Counted from the first letter of the stretch, positions 53,948 through 63,069 are shown. The stretch: DNA of 64,000 nt from Desulfosporosinus orientis DSM 765 (GCF_000235605.1 NC_016584.1:1228001-1292000); one strand, 5' to 3'. A program made the numbers and translations. The notes: a model not told the origin generated them from the sequence alone.

Positions 53948-55429
53948 ATGGGACTACCTACAATACATCCAACAGGAACTACCGTCTATAATCCTGAAAA
54001 GGCTTCAAACGGATATACCATTTTTCAAGCCAACGAACTTGGAGCAATGTTAATTGACATGAACGGCAAAGAAGTTAAACTGTGGAAAGGTCTGCAGGGC
54101 TTCCCCAACAAAATGCTGCCCGGCGGTTATGTTTTGGGACATCGCGGTACCCGGGATACCAAATTTGGTTATCAAGACGACATTGACCTAATTCAAGTGG
54201 ATTGGGACGGAAATGTTGTTTGGGAATTCAACAAATACGAATATATTGAGGATCCCGGCAACGAGCCCCAATGGATGGCCCGACAGCATCATGATTACCA
54301 AAGAGAAGGAAACCCCGTTGGCTACTATGTTCCGGGTATGGACCCCAAAGTCGACAGCGGCAATACCTTACTTTTGTGTCATAAGAATGTCCTTAATCAC
54401 AAAATTTCCGACAAAAACTTATTAGATGATACAATTATCGAAGTGGACTGGGAAGGCAATATTGTCTGGGAATGGGTCTGCAGCGAACATTTTGACGAAC
54501 TAGGATTCTCAGAGGCAGAAAAAAATGTCCTCTTCAGAGATCCCAATATGCATGACTGCGGAGGCGGCATGGGTGACTGGATGCATATTAATTCCATGTC
54601 TACTCTGGGACCTAACAAATGGTACGATCAAGGGGATGAGCGTTTCCATCCTGATAATATTATCTGGGATGCCCGTGAAAGCAATATCATGGCAATTATC
54701 AGCAAAGAAACAGGCAAAATCGTTTGGAAACTGGGTCCGGATTTCACCTCCAGCAAGGCATTGAAAAAAATGGGTATTATCATTGGCCAACATCATTGCC
54801 ATATGATTCCCAAGGGTCTTCCCGGAGAAGGAAATATTTTGGTTTTTGATAATGGCGGTTGGGCAGGCTATGGTTTGCCAAGCATGACATCTCCCTATGG
54901 TACCAAAGCCTATCGCCGGGATCATTCAAGAGTTTTAGAATTTGATCCCATCACTCTGAAGATTGTTTGGCAGTATACCCCAACAGAAGCCGGTCATTTA
55001 CAGCCCTTCCACTCCCATCATTTTTACAGTCCATTCATCAGCAGTGCCCAGAGAATGCCCAACGGCAACACGGTTATTACCGAAGGTTCCGGAGGAAGAA
55101 TTATTGAAGTAACCCCTGAGCACGAGCTCGTTTGGGAATATATTTCTCCCTACTGGGGTAAAAAATTCCACCTCAATATGGTTTACCGTGCCTATCGCTT
55201 ACCCTATGAATGGGTTCCTCAATTAGAAAAACCGGTAGAAGTTCCTATTGAGAGAGTGGAGGTAACAGAATTCAGAATGCCAGGGGCAGCCCCTCTTGGT
55301 TGTGATGATGTTGTAGAAGTAGACGGTACTTTAGGATATGGTGATGTGGATGGATTCTGCGTCACAACGGAAGAAGCCCCTCAGGTGGAAGACGATGACG
55401 ATGAGTATTCCGGGGTAATCCGTATTTAA
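53948..55429 (+). CDS. Arylsulfotransferase (ASST)-family protein, cytoplasmic form
   Basis: It has 493 residues. The family transfers sulfo groups between phenolic compounds without PAPS. Repeated blade motifs of the beta-propeller are visible (VDWDGNVVWEF, VDWEGNIVWEW, GKIVWKLGP, LKIVWQYTP, HELVWEYISP). Candidate active-site residues follow the E. coli ASST pattern: His in DWMHINS, QHHCHMIP, Arg in DHSRVLEFD, and FHSHHFYSPFISSAQRMPNGN. Unlike the periplasmic enzyme there is no signal peptide. The C-terminal 60 residues are acidic and probably flexible. AAGGAGG site. Sits before a DASS-type permease. Confidence 0.83.
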   Translation: MGLPTIHPTGTTVYNPEKASNGYTIFQANELGAMLIDMNGKEVKLWKGLQGFPNKMLPGGYVLGHRGTRDTKFGYQDDIDLIQVDWDGNVVWEFNKYEYIEDPGNEPQWMARQHHDYQREGNPVGYYVPGMDPKVDSGNTLLLCHKNVLNHKISDKNLLDDTIIEVDWEGNIVWEWVCSEHFDELGFSEAEKNVLFRDPNMHDCGGGMGDWMHINSMSTLGPNKWYDQGDERFHPDNIIWDARESNIMAIISKETGKIVWKLGPDFTSSKALKKMGIIIGQHHCHMIPKGLPGEGNILVFDNGGWAGYGLPSMTSPYGTKAYRRDHSRVLEFDPITLKIVWQYTPTEAGHLQPFHSHHFYSPFISSAQRMPNGNTVITEGSGGRIIEVTPEHELVWEYISPYWGKKFHLNMVYRAYRLPYEWVPQLEKPVEVPIERVEVTEFRMPGAAPLGCDDVVEVDGTLGYGDVDGFCVTTEEAPQVEDDDDEYSGVIRI

Positions 55430-55442
55430 GGATCATGAGAAC

Positions 55443-55470
55443 CGGTAGAGGGCCACCGCGCCCTCTGCCG
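55443..55470 (+). other. Intercistronic hairpin between ASST and permease genes
   Basis: An 11-bp GC-rich stem (CGGTAGAGGGC with GCCCTCTGCCG, one wobble) and 6-base loop, without a T run; may give unequal expression of the two genes. Confidence 0.6.
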
Positions 55471-55498
55471 AGAAATGCAAAAAGAGGAGATGATTCAT

Positions 55499-56893
55499 AT
55501 GTCAACGGCATTAGCTCCTTCTCCCCAAGGCATTGACCGCAAGAAACTTATATATTGGATTCTGACTATCGGGTTACCTGTTCTGGTAATGTTCATTCCG
55601 GTCAATGAAGCCTTTACAGCACAAATTCGCTTATTTGTAGCCATTACACTGTGTGCAATTTTAATATTTGCCTTTGAGACTATGGATAGCTTGATTCCTT
55701 CTATTCTTTTGCCTGTTGCCTACGTCATGGTTAAATTAGCTTCGGCAAACGTCGTCTTTAGCCCTTGGTCACTTTATATTCCCTGGATGTTCATGGGCGG
55801 GATGCTTATGGCCAACGTATTGGACGGAATTGGAATTTTGAAACGAATCGCCTATTGGTGCATAATTAAAACGGGGGGTACTTACAACGGAATTTTGTAC
55901 GGGATTTTGGTGATCGGAATCATTCTTAACCTGATGATACCCTCCAGTGCCATCATACCTCTGGCAGCTTTTACCTATGGTATTTGTAAAGCCCTTGACT
56001 TAGGCCCTTCTAAAGAAGCTGCAGGTATCATGATTGCAGGTTGTTTTGCTTCACTGTTTCCCATGTTCTTCTTCTACAACCCTAATATGGCCATCATCTT
56101 TGGCCTGGGTTCCCAGGTTACCAAAATATCTGTGTCATGGGTGCAGTACTTTATTCATGGACTTCCCTTTGTCTTGTGGTATGTGCTGATGATCTTTGTC
56201 ATCTCAAAGGTGTTTAAATCCGACAAAAATATCGATTGTAAGGAACTTATCTCAGAGGAATACAAGAAACTAGGCAAAATCACCAAAGCAGAGAAAAAAG
56301 GCTTGTTTGTATCCCTGCTGCTGTTCATCTTTTTGGTAACTGGAAATATCCATCATATCGAAGTGGGCTGGGGATTCGTATTTGCGGCATGCTTAATGTA
56401 TTTTCCAGGTATTAATATTGGAACTAATGAGCATGTCAAAAAGACGAACTTTCCAATGGTTTTCTTTGTCACAGCGTGTATGTCCATCGGTTCTGTGGCA
56501 AATGTTATCGGAGTAGGCAAGGCTGTGGCCAATGCCTTAGTGCCCGTCATGGCAGCCCAGGGTCCCTTAGTCACCATCGTCTTAATTTGGCTGCTCTGTG
56601 TTGGCTCAAACTTCTTATTGACACCATTAGCTATTATGGCGACCTTTACCGTGCCCCTGACTCAAGTGGCTATTAATTTGGGGATGAATCCCCTGCCGAT
56701 CTTCTACACCATCTTCCAAGGAATTGACCAAATCGTTATGCCTTATGAATATGCTTTAGTATTGATATTCTTCTCCTTCGGCTTGATACGATTGAAAGAT
56801 TTTATAAAAATATTTAGCCTGAAGATGGTCTTGAATTTAGTTTTTCTAGTGGTAGTTATGTACCCCTATTGGAAACTCCTAGGTTTGCTCTAA
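55499..56893 (+). CDS. DASS/SLC13-type anion permease
   Basis: Start set at the ATG behind GAGGAG; 464 residues with about 12 helices. MIPSSAIIPLAAFTYGI in the first half and SNFLLTPLAIMATFTVPLTQ in the second are the paired re-entrant SNT/S-type loops of the ion transporter superfamily (divalent anion:sodium symporters and relatives). Directly behind the arylsulfotransferase gene, so an aryl sulfate, sulfate or dicarboxylate could be the cargo. Confidence 0.85.
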   Translation: MSTALAPSPQGIDRKKLIYWILTIGLPVLVMFIPVNEAFTAQIRLFVAITLCAILIFAFETMDSLIPSILLPVAYVMVKLASANVVFSPWSLYIPWMFMGGMLMANVLDGIGILKRIAYWCIIKTGGTYNGILYGILVIGIILNLMIPSSAIIPLAAFTYGICKALDLGPSKEAAGIMIAGCFASLFPMFFFYNPNMAIIFGLGSQVTKISVSWVQYFIHGLPFVLWYVLMIFVISKVFKSDKNIDCKELISEEYKKLGKITKAEKKGLFVSLLLFIFLVTGNIHHIEVGWGFVFAACLMYFPGINIGTNEHVKKTNFPMVFFVTACMSIGSVANVIGVGKAVANALVPVMAAQGPLVTIVLIWLLCVGSNFLLTPLAIMATFTVPLTQVAINLGMNPLPIFYTIFQGIDQIVMPYEYALVLIFFSFGLIRLKDFIKIFSLKMVLNLVFLVVVMYPYWKLLGLL

Positions 56894-57018
56894 GGGTCAA
56901 TATGAGTGAGGAGTTGAGGATTTGCAGGCTCCTCACTCATAATCAATACTTGGCGGCATCTAATCAGAGATTTCATACTTTTAACGTCTCAAATATTTTG
57001 AAGGAAAGAGGGATTCAC

Positions 57019-57738
57019 ATGAGTGATAAAACAAATGAATTAATTGAGTTTATTACAACTTCAATTATTTTTGATGAAACCACTCTCGAAAGTGAAGGAT
57101 TGTCTTCAAGTGTCTGGGATAAATATCTAGAATTAGGTTGTCGAACGGTAAAAATGCCAGGTGACTATATTATATATCCCGGAGAAAATCTTAAGGGCTG
57201 TTTTTTTATTAAAAGAGGTAAGCTTAAATCAAATTTCATTGGTAAAGACGGTGCAACAAAAATACTATCCATTATAGGTAATGGTGCGACGTTTGGAGAA
57301 CAGTTTGTCTTTCATAGTCAGCCGGGCTTATTTGAAGCTATTGTCATGTCAGAATCTGAACTTTATTTCTTTACAAGAGATAAAATGTTGGAATTATGTA
57401 AGAAAGATTTTGAAATCAGTCTTTTTATGCTAAAAACTTTAGCTATCAAATCAAGAATGTTAGCTATTCAGCTTGAAGATACCTGTGTGCGCAATACCAT
57501 GCAGAACATTTGCCGAATACTCTATACCTTTTGTTGTTATGAAGAAAATAACGGTCAGTCAAGCGACGGCATATCAATCCTTTTAACCCATGAAGATTTA
57601 GCCAACATGATAGGAGCCCATCGGGTTACAATTACCAAGAATCTCAATAAGCTTAAAAAGCTCAAAGTCCTGAATTATAAATATGAAAAAGTAACGGTAC
57701 TCAATACCCATATGCTGAAAGAGTTTGCCTTTAATTAG
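57019..57738 (+). CDS. Crp/Fnr-family regulator, CprK-like
   Basis: Start set at the ATG behind GGAAAGAGG; 239 residues. Cyclic-nucleotide-binding-like barrel (about 35-145: PGDYIIYPGENLKGCFFIKRGKLK, GNGATFGEQF), long dimer helix, and Crp-type HTH (about 185-235: LTHEDLANMIGAHRVTITKNLNKLKKLKVL). Layout and tone resemble CprK, the chlorophenol-sensing halorespiration activator of Desulfitobacterium, more than cAMP-binding Crp; the cAMP phosphate-binding RxS is not evident. Its likely target is the TGTAA-N6-TTACA site before the arylsulfotransferase, with a phenolic ligand as a guess. Confidence 0.9.
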   Translation: MSDKTNELIEFITTSIIFDETTLESEGLSSSVWDKYLELGCRTVKMPGDYIIYPGENLKGCFFIKRGKLKSNFIGKDGATKILSIIGNGATFGEQFVFHSQPGLFEAIVMSESELYFFTRDKMLELCKKDFEISLFMLKTLAIKSRMLAIQLEDTCVRNTMQNICRILYTFCCYEENNGQSSDGISILLTHEDLANMIGAHRVTITKNLNKLKKLKVLNYKYEKVTVLNTHMLKEFAFN

Positions 57739-57777
57739 GAAGGGAAAATTGTACCGTCATATAATATAGAATTTCTG

Positions 57778-57804
57778 CTCCTGTACATTAGCAGGAGTTA
57801 TTTT
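57778..57804 (+). terminator. Weak terminator after the Crp/Fnr gene
   Basis: CTCCTG/CAGGAG 6-bp stem, 8-base loop, then TTATTTT. Confidence 0.5.
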
Positions 57805-57824
57805 GTACTATCAGAAAGTACAAA
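57802..57824. promoter_or_regulatory. Palindromic operator before the gcvH-like operon
   Basis: Perfect 8-bp arms TTTGTACT/AGTACAAA with 7-base spacer, 10 bases before a TATACT -10-like box that lacks a -35. The leader then holds an AGCCGCCT/AGGCTGCT hairpin before the ribosome site. Confidence 0.5.
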
Positions 57825-57978
57825 CGTGCGTAATATACTTTCTAAGCATAACTAGGGAGCCGCCTGCGCTGGAGGCTGCTATGGATCATTTGTTTTTCCT
57901 AAATTGTAAGCATAGCTACAAATTTAAAACCGCCTTAGGTGTAAACTAAAGATAAAACCTACTGAGAGGATGAAAAGG

Positions 57979-58395
57979 ATGGCTCAGACTAAGAAAACCA
58001 TAGATGAACTTAACTATGATGAGCAAATCAGTTATTACCCCGAGCATACATGGGTAAGGGTAGAAGAGGATACAATGACGATTGGGATTTCAGATTACGC
58101 TCAAGATCAGCTGGGAGACGTGCTTTTTGTGGAGCTTCCAGCTGTGGGGGATGAGTTTCAGCGAGGAGAGTCCTTTGGTCAGGCTGAATCGGCAAAGACG
58201 GTTTCTTCCCTGATCATGCCCTTGAGTGGAAAAGTAACGGCAGTTAATGAAGCTCTGGAGGATGATCCGGAACTTTTAAACAAGAATCCCTATCTAGAGG
58301 GATGGATCATTACTATAGAAGCAAAGGATCAGACAGAGCTGGAAGAGCTGCTGACTTGGCAGCAATATAAAGAGCTTTTGCAAAATCAAGCCTAA
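57979..58395 (+). CDS. GcvH-like lipoyl carrier protein
   Basis: Start set at the second ATG, which has GAGAGG nine bases upstream; 138 residues. Barrel-sandwich lipoyl fold of the glycine cleavage H type: YPEHTWVRVEEDTMTIGISDYAQDQLGD, the lipoylated lysine in QAESAKTVSSL and the C-terminal NPYLEGWIITIE segment. The genes for the P and T proteins are not adjacent. It is instead paired with a glutaredoxin fusion, 12 bases apart, so a non-glycine role, handing its dithiol to another oxidoreductase, is possible. Confidence 0.92.
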   Translation: MAQTKKTIDELNYDEQISYYPEHTWVRVEEDTMTIGISDYAQDQLGDVLFVELPAVGDEFQRGESFGQAESAKTVSSLIMPLSGKVTAVNEALEDDPELLNKNPYLEGWIITIEAKDQTELEELLTWQQYKELLQNQA

Positions 58396-58407
58396 GGAGG
58401 GTTTACA

Positions 58408-59244
58408 TTGAGCATTACTATCTTCACGGCAACAGGCTGTACCCGCTGTAAAATTGTTAAAGGTTATATGGAAGCCCACCAAATTGACTATGTGGAAAAA
58501 GACATGAAGGCGGAAGGAAAAGATGAATTCCAAAGCTTTTACAAGGCTAATCGCAATGCTGTCTTCCGCGGACCTGACGGCATTGAATTTCCCATCATTA
58601 CCGACGGCAAGAATATTCGCCAAAGTATTGGCGCCGCCATCGCCTATCTCCATGCCGGCGAAAAGTTGGACGGCTATTTCAGTGTTGGTACACTCCACAA
58701 GGAATGGGTGGATGGGATTCATTTGTCCGGGGGGAATCCGGAATATGGTGATGAATTAATACAAGTTCTGAAATATATTAAAGGCAACAATATGAAGCTG
58801 CAGATTGACACCGATGGGCGCAATAGTCATATTCTTGAACGTGTCATCGCGGAAAATTTAGCAGATGTCCTAATCATGGACGTTATCGCTCCCCTGGAGT
58901 TGTATGGGCAAATACTAGGGAAAGAAATCAAACCTGAAGAGATTGTGAAAAGTTTAAATGTTATAACGATATTTCCTGAGCCTAAATTGCAGACCTTAAT
59001 CCGGCCTGTCAGACGTGCCGACGGCAGCATTTCTTATCTGACACCCGACGAAATTGCCGGTATTGCCAAGCTTATTCAAGAAGGTACGGGGAGTAATAAA
59101 TGCCGGTACTTTCTGAAGACTTTTAAATCCCAGGACAGCACCGATAAAGAATTGCAGAAGGTTGATCCCTTGAAGTCTACTCAATTGTTTAGTTATCGAA
59201 CTAAGGCGAGAACCTTTCAAGTCTTTGCTGAAATCGAAAAATAG
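58408..59244 (+). CDS. Glutaredoxin fused to a cysteine-free radical-SAM-like domain
   Basis: TTG start behind AAGGAGG; 278 residues. The N-terminal 80 residues are glutaredoxin-like with C11-T-R-C14 (FTATGCTRCK) and a cis-proline-like FPIITDG. The remainder follows the NrdG/pyruvate formate-lyase-activase barrel: IHLSGGNPEYGDELIQVLKYI (the GGEP motif position), LQIDTDGRNS, ADVLIMDVIAP and a final LTPDEIAGIAKLI helix. The CxxxCxxC cluster ligands are absent, with no frameshift, so it cannot be a normal radical-SAM enzyme. Function unknown; the GcvH-like gene just before it is the best clue. Confidence 0.75.
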   Translation: MSITIFTATGCTRCKIVKGYMEAHQIDYVEKDMKAEGKDEFQSFYKANRNAVFRGPDGIEFPIITDGKNIRQSIGAAIAYLHAGEKLDGYFSVGTLHKEWVDGIHLSGGNPEYGDELIQVLKYIKGNNMKLQIDTDGRNSHILERVIAENLADVLIMDVIAPLELYGQILGKEIKPEEIVKSLNVITIFPEPKLQTLIRPVRRADGSISYLTPDEIAGIAKLIQEGTGSNKCRYFLKTFKSQDSTDKELQKVDPLKSTQLFSYRTKARTFQVFAEIEK

Positions 59245-59276
59245 TTTAGTTTAGGATAATTAAGGAAATTATAGAA

Positions 59277-59314
59277 GGCAGGAGCGGAAAGAAATACTTC
59301 TTTCTGCTCCTGCC
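59277..59314. terminator. Bidirectional terminator between convergent units
   Basis: A 17-bp stem with one mismatch (GGCAGGAGC...GCTCCTGCC with AAAGAA/TTCTTT inside), 4-base loop, T-rich on the plus side. Confidence 0.9.
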
Positions 59315-59322
59315 CCTTTTGC

Positions 59323-60714
59323 TTACTCATTCATATCGTAAGCTTGGATTTTCCGGTACAGATTTCTGACACTTATTCCTAGTAAATTGGCAGCTTGGGT
59401 TTTGTTTCCCTTAACTTTCTTCAGAGTGGCTAAAATATAGTTTTTTTCCACCTCTTCTAATGAGGGACAGGGATTGTCCCGGAATATATGGAAGAATTCT
59501 TCTTCAGAATCGAAAGTCGGTGCTCCCTTTAAAACTTGAGTGGATTTTTCCGGCCAGATATCCCTGGGTGAGATGGTTCCATCGGCTGACAAGATTTGTC
59601 CTCGCTCGATAAGATGGAAGAGTTCACGAGTATTCCCGGGGAAACCATAATTCAGCAATTGTCCTTGGGTTTCCGGCAAGAGGATATAATGATCATGGAG
59701 TAGATCTTTGTTTTGTGTATTTAGAAAGTGATTGACAAGAGGGATGATATCTTCCCGCCGTTCCCGCAAAGGAGGTACAAATAAGGTTAAGCCATTTAAG
59801 CGATAAAAGAGATCCTCACGGAACCTTCCTTGGTTTATTTCCTCTTTCAGGTCTCGATTGGTGGCGGCGACAATTCGTACATCCACCCGGCGAAGCCGGG
59901 TATCCCCAACTCTCCGGAATTCTCCGCTTTCTAAAAAGCGAAGAAGCTTGACTTGTATGGATAAAGGCATTTCACCAATTTCATCGAGAAAGAGAGTACC
60001 GTTGTCAGCCATTTCCACTAAGCCAATTTTTTGAGTCCCGGCGCCTGTAAAGGCGCCTTTCTCGTGCCCGAAGAGTTCACTTTCGATGAGAGCTTCCGGG
60101 ATAGCCCCGGCGTTTACGGGAATACAGGGACGGTTAACTCTTGAGCTCCAGAAATGAATGGCTTGAGCAATCAGCTCCTTGCCGACGCCGCTTTCTCCTT
60201 GTATGAGGACGGAAGTGTCCGTTTGAGCAACTTTGCGGGTCATTTCCAGGAGGGAGGTCATTGCCTGGCTTTCAGAAACTATTTTCAGTTCGGAAGACTG
60301 ACGGTTAACAACTTGGCGCAGGCCGGTATTCTCCATCAGCAGCTTTCGGTTTTCCAAAGCTTTTTGCAAGGTGATTTCAAGTTCCGACAAGTTGCAGGGT
60401 TTGGTCAGGTAATCATAGGCGCCCAGCTTCATAGCTTCTATGGCGGACTCGATGGTCCCATTCCCAGTCAACATAATGACATGCAGGTCCGTTTGGAATT
60501 GTTTTATCTTGGGCAAGAGGATAAGTCCATCACCGTCCGGCAGCTTGATATCCAGTAAAACAGCATCAATTAAAGTATCTTTAAGCAGAGACAAACCTTC
60601 TCTGGCTGTGCCCGCTTCCAATACTTCGTAGCCTTTTCGCTTTAAACGCTGGGCGATAATGGCGCGCAAAGCTTCTTCATCATCTAAAATTAGTACTTTT
60701 GAACTGTATTTCAT
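59323..60714 (-). CDS. NtrC-family response regulator (receiver, AAA+, HTH)
   Basis: It has 463 residues. Receiver domain (about 5-118) with acidic pocket D11-D12-E13, phospho-acceptor D55 and the LTKPC lysine; AAA+ core (about 145-375) with Walker [15 protein letters not shown] and FLDEIGE; Fis-type HTH at the end (KTQAANLLGISVRNLYRKI). It overlaps the kinase gene by four bases, so they are translationally coupled. An active sigma-54 activator controlled by phosphorylation. No obvious -24/-12 target stands in this part of the window. Confidence 0.95.
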   Translation of the reverse strand: MKYSSKVLILDDEEALRAIIAQRLKRKGYEVLEAGTAREGLSLLKDTLIDAVLLDIKLPDGDGLILLPKIKQFQTDLHVIMLTGNGTIESAIEAMKLGAYDYLTKPCNLSELEITLQKALENRKLLMENTGLRQVVNRQSSELKIVSESQAMTSLLEMTRKVAQTDTSVLIQGESGVGKELIAQAIHFWSSRVNRPCIPVNAGAIPEALIESELFGHEKGAFTGAGTQKIGLVEMADNGTLFLDEIGEMPLSIQVKLLRFLESGEFRRVGDTRLRRVDVRIVAATNRDLKEEINQGRFREDLFYRLNGLTLFVPPLRERREDIIPLVNHFLNTQNKDLLHDHYILLPETQGQLLNYGFPGNTRELFHLIERGQILSADGTISPRDIWPEKSTQVLKGAPTFDSEEEFFHIFRDNPCPSLEEVEKNYILATLKKVKGNKTQAANLLGISVRNLYRKIQAYDMNE

Positions 60715-62852
60715 TGACCTTGATCTCCTGCTTCATGGAAAGGCAGGCTTATTTTTACCCGGGTGCCTTGGCCTTCCGTACTTTCTAATATCATTTCACC
60801 ATGCATCTTGATAATAATCCCATAACTTACGTAGAGGCCTAAACCAGTGCCCTGACCGGGGGATTTCGTAGTGAAAAACGGGTCAAAGGCTTTCTTGAGA
60901 TTGTCTTGAGGAATTCCTTCTCCATAATCTTGTACGATAAAATAGATTTTATTGCCCTCACGGTATCCTTTAACTTCGATGCCCCCTCTTTCAGGGGAAG
61001 CGTCCAAAGCATTGGTTATCAAATTCAGGACGACTTGCTGCCATTCGTTTTCATTGCCTAAGGCAAAGAGACTGTTTTCTAAATCAAATTTAATAGTTAG
61101 ATGCTTTTGTTTAGCTTTATGCTCTAAAAGTCCCAGAGTTTGCGAGCTGGCTACCCCAATATCAATGAGGTCACTGCCTGAATTGCGTTTACGGGCAAAA
61201 CCCAGCAAACGATCGGTGATTTGCTTACAGCGGACGATTTGTTCCAAGACCGTTTTAAAGCCGGCCTTAATTTCTTCCTGGCTCGGGCCGGGATCATCTT
61301 CATTTAAGCGATCAAGTAAGTCTTCACTATGGGCGGCGACAATGGCCAAAGGATTATTAATTTCATGGGCTACCCCCGATGCCAAAAGTCCGATAGCAGC
61401 CATTTTATCCGTCTCAATCATGCGGGCTTCCATCTCCACTTCTTGAGTAACGTCATCGAGAAGCAGGAGGTAGGCCGCATTTTCAGGATTATCCGGCGAC
61501 AATTCATAATACATTTCCCGGAAATGCCGGCGTTCATTATTGACAAAAACAGAAATCGTTCGGCCGTTTTCCAGGATGATGCCATCCATTCTTTGACCGG
61601 AAATGACTTTTTCACAGGGGAGATTGGCTAAACTTTGGACAAACCATTGAGCGAATTTCGTATTCCACCAAAGTATCTTCTTTTCAGAATCTAAAAGCAC
61701 CATTCCGGCACCGACTCCGTCGACAACAGTGGTCAAGAGTTCTTTCTCGTTCTTTAGGTTTTCATTCTTTTGATCCAAGGAATTGAGCAGCTGATTAAAG
61801 GATTTTACCAGCCTGCCGATCTCATCCCAGCTTTCAATGGGAATATGGGATTCCAAGTCTCCTGTGAGAATAATTTGACGGACTTGAGCTTCAAGATTTT
61901 CAATAGGATGTACGACTTTTAAACCAAAGGAGATGCTGATGATCATGACAAGGGCCATGATTAAGATGGCAATCATAACCAGGCGAAAGGCAAATTCAAA
62001 GATGGGTTTATTAGCTTCGTGGGCCGGTTGTTCGATAAAGACCGCCCAGTTTGGATCCCCCACGGAAGCAAAGGCGCCAATAACGTAGACGCCGGCGTAA
62101 TTTTTATATTCACTCCCAGTAGACAAAGTTTCTCCTTCCAAGAAGCTTTGTACGGCAGGATTTTGGAGAATCTCTTCTTGATGTAGCTCCAGACCGGAGT
62201 TAGTTTGGCTGATTAGCGTTCCCTTTTGGTCAACTAAAAAGATGTATTCTCCTTCCCCTAGCTGGAAATTGAAATAGCGGCTGATCATTGAATTTAAGTC
62301 TATTTTTGCCTGCAGGTAACCCATTCGTCTCCCGCTCAAGGGATCCTCAATAGCCACAGTAAAGTAGATTTCCGGTTGTCCGGCTCTTGAAAAAAAAATC
62401 TCGCTCATGGCTGAGGATTCTTCAGAGGAGATGGGATTTTCAAAGGCTGAGGCGGATGAATCCGGAAAGGTTCTGTCCTCGCGATCAATGCGTTCTATAA
62501 CCTCAAAATCAATAGCTCTCACTGTAAGCTCTTTTATGGCGGGTTCTTTCTGCAAGAGGGTTTCTAAAATTATCTGACGGGAGGTTTCGTTGTTTCCGAC
62601 CAGAGCTCGGGCGGTTGTTGTTTTGGTAAGAGTTAAGCCGTTTTCGGTATTTGCCATGGCATCCCGAATTTCATGGGCCAGGACGGACACCTGGTCAAAG
62701 TTTTGTTCATAAATATCTTTCTGTAGATTTTGCCGTACCGATGTAAAACCTAAATACCCCAGGAAAAACAGAGGAAGAATGGACATAGTCACTCCAAACA
62801 AGAGAAAATGGACCTTTATACGCATCCACCAGGGAATTGAGTTTTTTTTCAA
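60711..62852 (-). CDS. Membrane sensor histidine kinase
   Basis: Start set at TTG seven bases after ATGGAGG, giving 713 residues; an ATG ten codons upstream overlaps the stop of the preceding small gene as TGATG and is an alternative. Helix about 12-34, extracytoplasmic Cache-like sensor (about 40-280), second helix about 285-310, HAMP (to about 365), PAS (about 375-480), HisKA with GVAHEINNPL, and HATPase with NLITNALDASPE, DYGEGI and GTGLGLYVS. Partner of the NtrC-type regulator. A carboxylate or similar external signal is typical for this architecture. Confidence 0.94.
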   Translation of the reverse strand: MKKNSIPWWMRIKVHFLLFGVTMSILPLFFLGYLGFTSVRQNLQKDIYEQNFDQVSVLAHEIRDAMANTENGLTLTKTTTARALVGNNETSRQIILETLLQKEPAIKELTVRAIDFEVIERIDREDRTFPDSSASAFENPISSEESSAMSEIFFSRAGQPEIYFTVAIEDPLSGRRMGYLQAKIDLNSMISRYFNFQLGEGEYIFLVDQKGTLISQTNSGLELHQEEILQNPAVQSFLEGETLSTGSEYKNYAGVYVIGAFASVGDPNWAVFIEQPAHEANKPIFEFAFRLVMIAILIMALVMIISISFGLKVVHPIENLEAQVRQIILTGDLESHIPIESWDEIGRLVKSFNQLLNSLDQKNENLKNEKELLTTVVDGVGAGMVLLDSEKKILWWNTKFAQWFVQSLANLPCEKVISGQRMDGIILENGRTISVFVNNERRHFREMYYELSPDNPENAAYLLLLDDVTQEVEMEARMIETDKMAAIGLLASGVAHEINNPLAIVAAHSEDLLDRLNEDDPGPSQEEIKAGFKTVLEQIVRCKQITDRLLGFARKRNSGSDLIDIGVASSQTLGLLEHKAKQKHLTIKFDLENSLFALGNENEWQQVVLNLITNALDASPERGGIEVKGYREGNKIYFIVQDYGEGIPQDNLKKAFDPFFTTKSPGQGTGLGLYVSYGIIIKMHGEMILESTEGQGTRVKISLPFHEAGDQGQ

Positions 62853-62881
62853 GGTTTGGCCTCCATCCGCTGGTCTGATCA

Positions 62882-63007
62882 TCACCAGCGAGAAATAATG
62901 TCAATAAGTATTAAAAGAATAATTGCAATAAAATAAGTAACTAATACTGGAAAGCAGAAGTCGAGGATTCTGTTGATAATCGGACTTTTGGGGTCCAGGA
63001 TGTTCAA
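62882..63007 (-). CDS. 41-residue single-helix membrane peptide upstream of the kinase
   Basis: TTG start with GAGGAGG at ideal distance; 41 residues made of a short polar N-terminus (MNILDPKSP) and one long hydrophobic helix (about 15-38) ending Ser-Arg-Trp. Its TGA stop overlaps an in-frame ATG of the kinase gene (TGATG), pointing to coupling. Lies between the promoter and the kinase. Could be a small regulator of the kinase or a subunit of a nearby transporter. No family recognised. Confidence 0.65.
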   Translation of the reverse strand: MNILDPKSPIINRILDFCFPVLVTYFIAIILLILIDIISRW

Positions 63008-63069
63008 TTCCAGTCCTCCTCATCACGCAAATTCCTTAGCAAAATGATGAACTTAGCTTCTTCCAGTAT

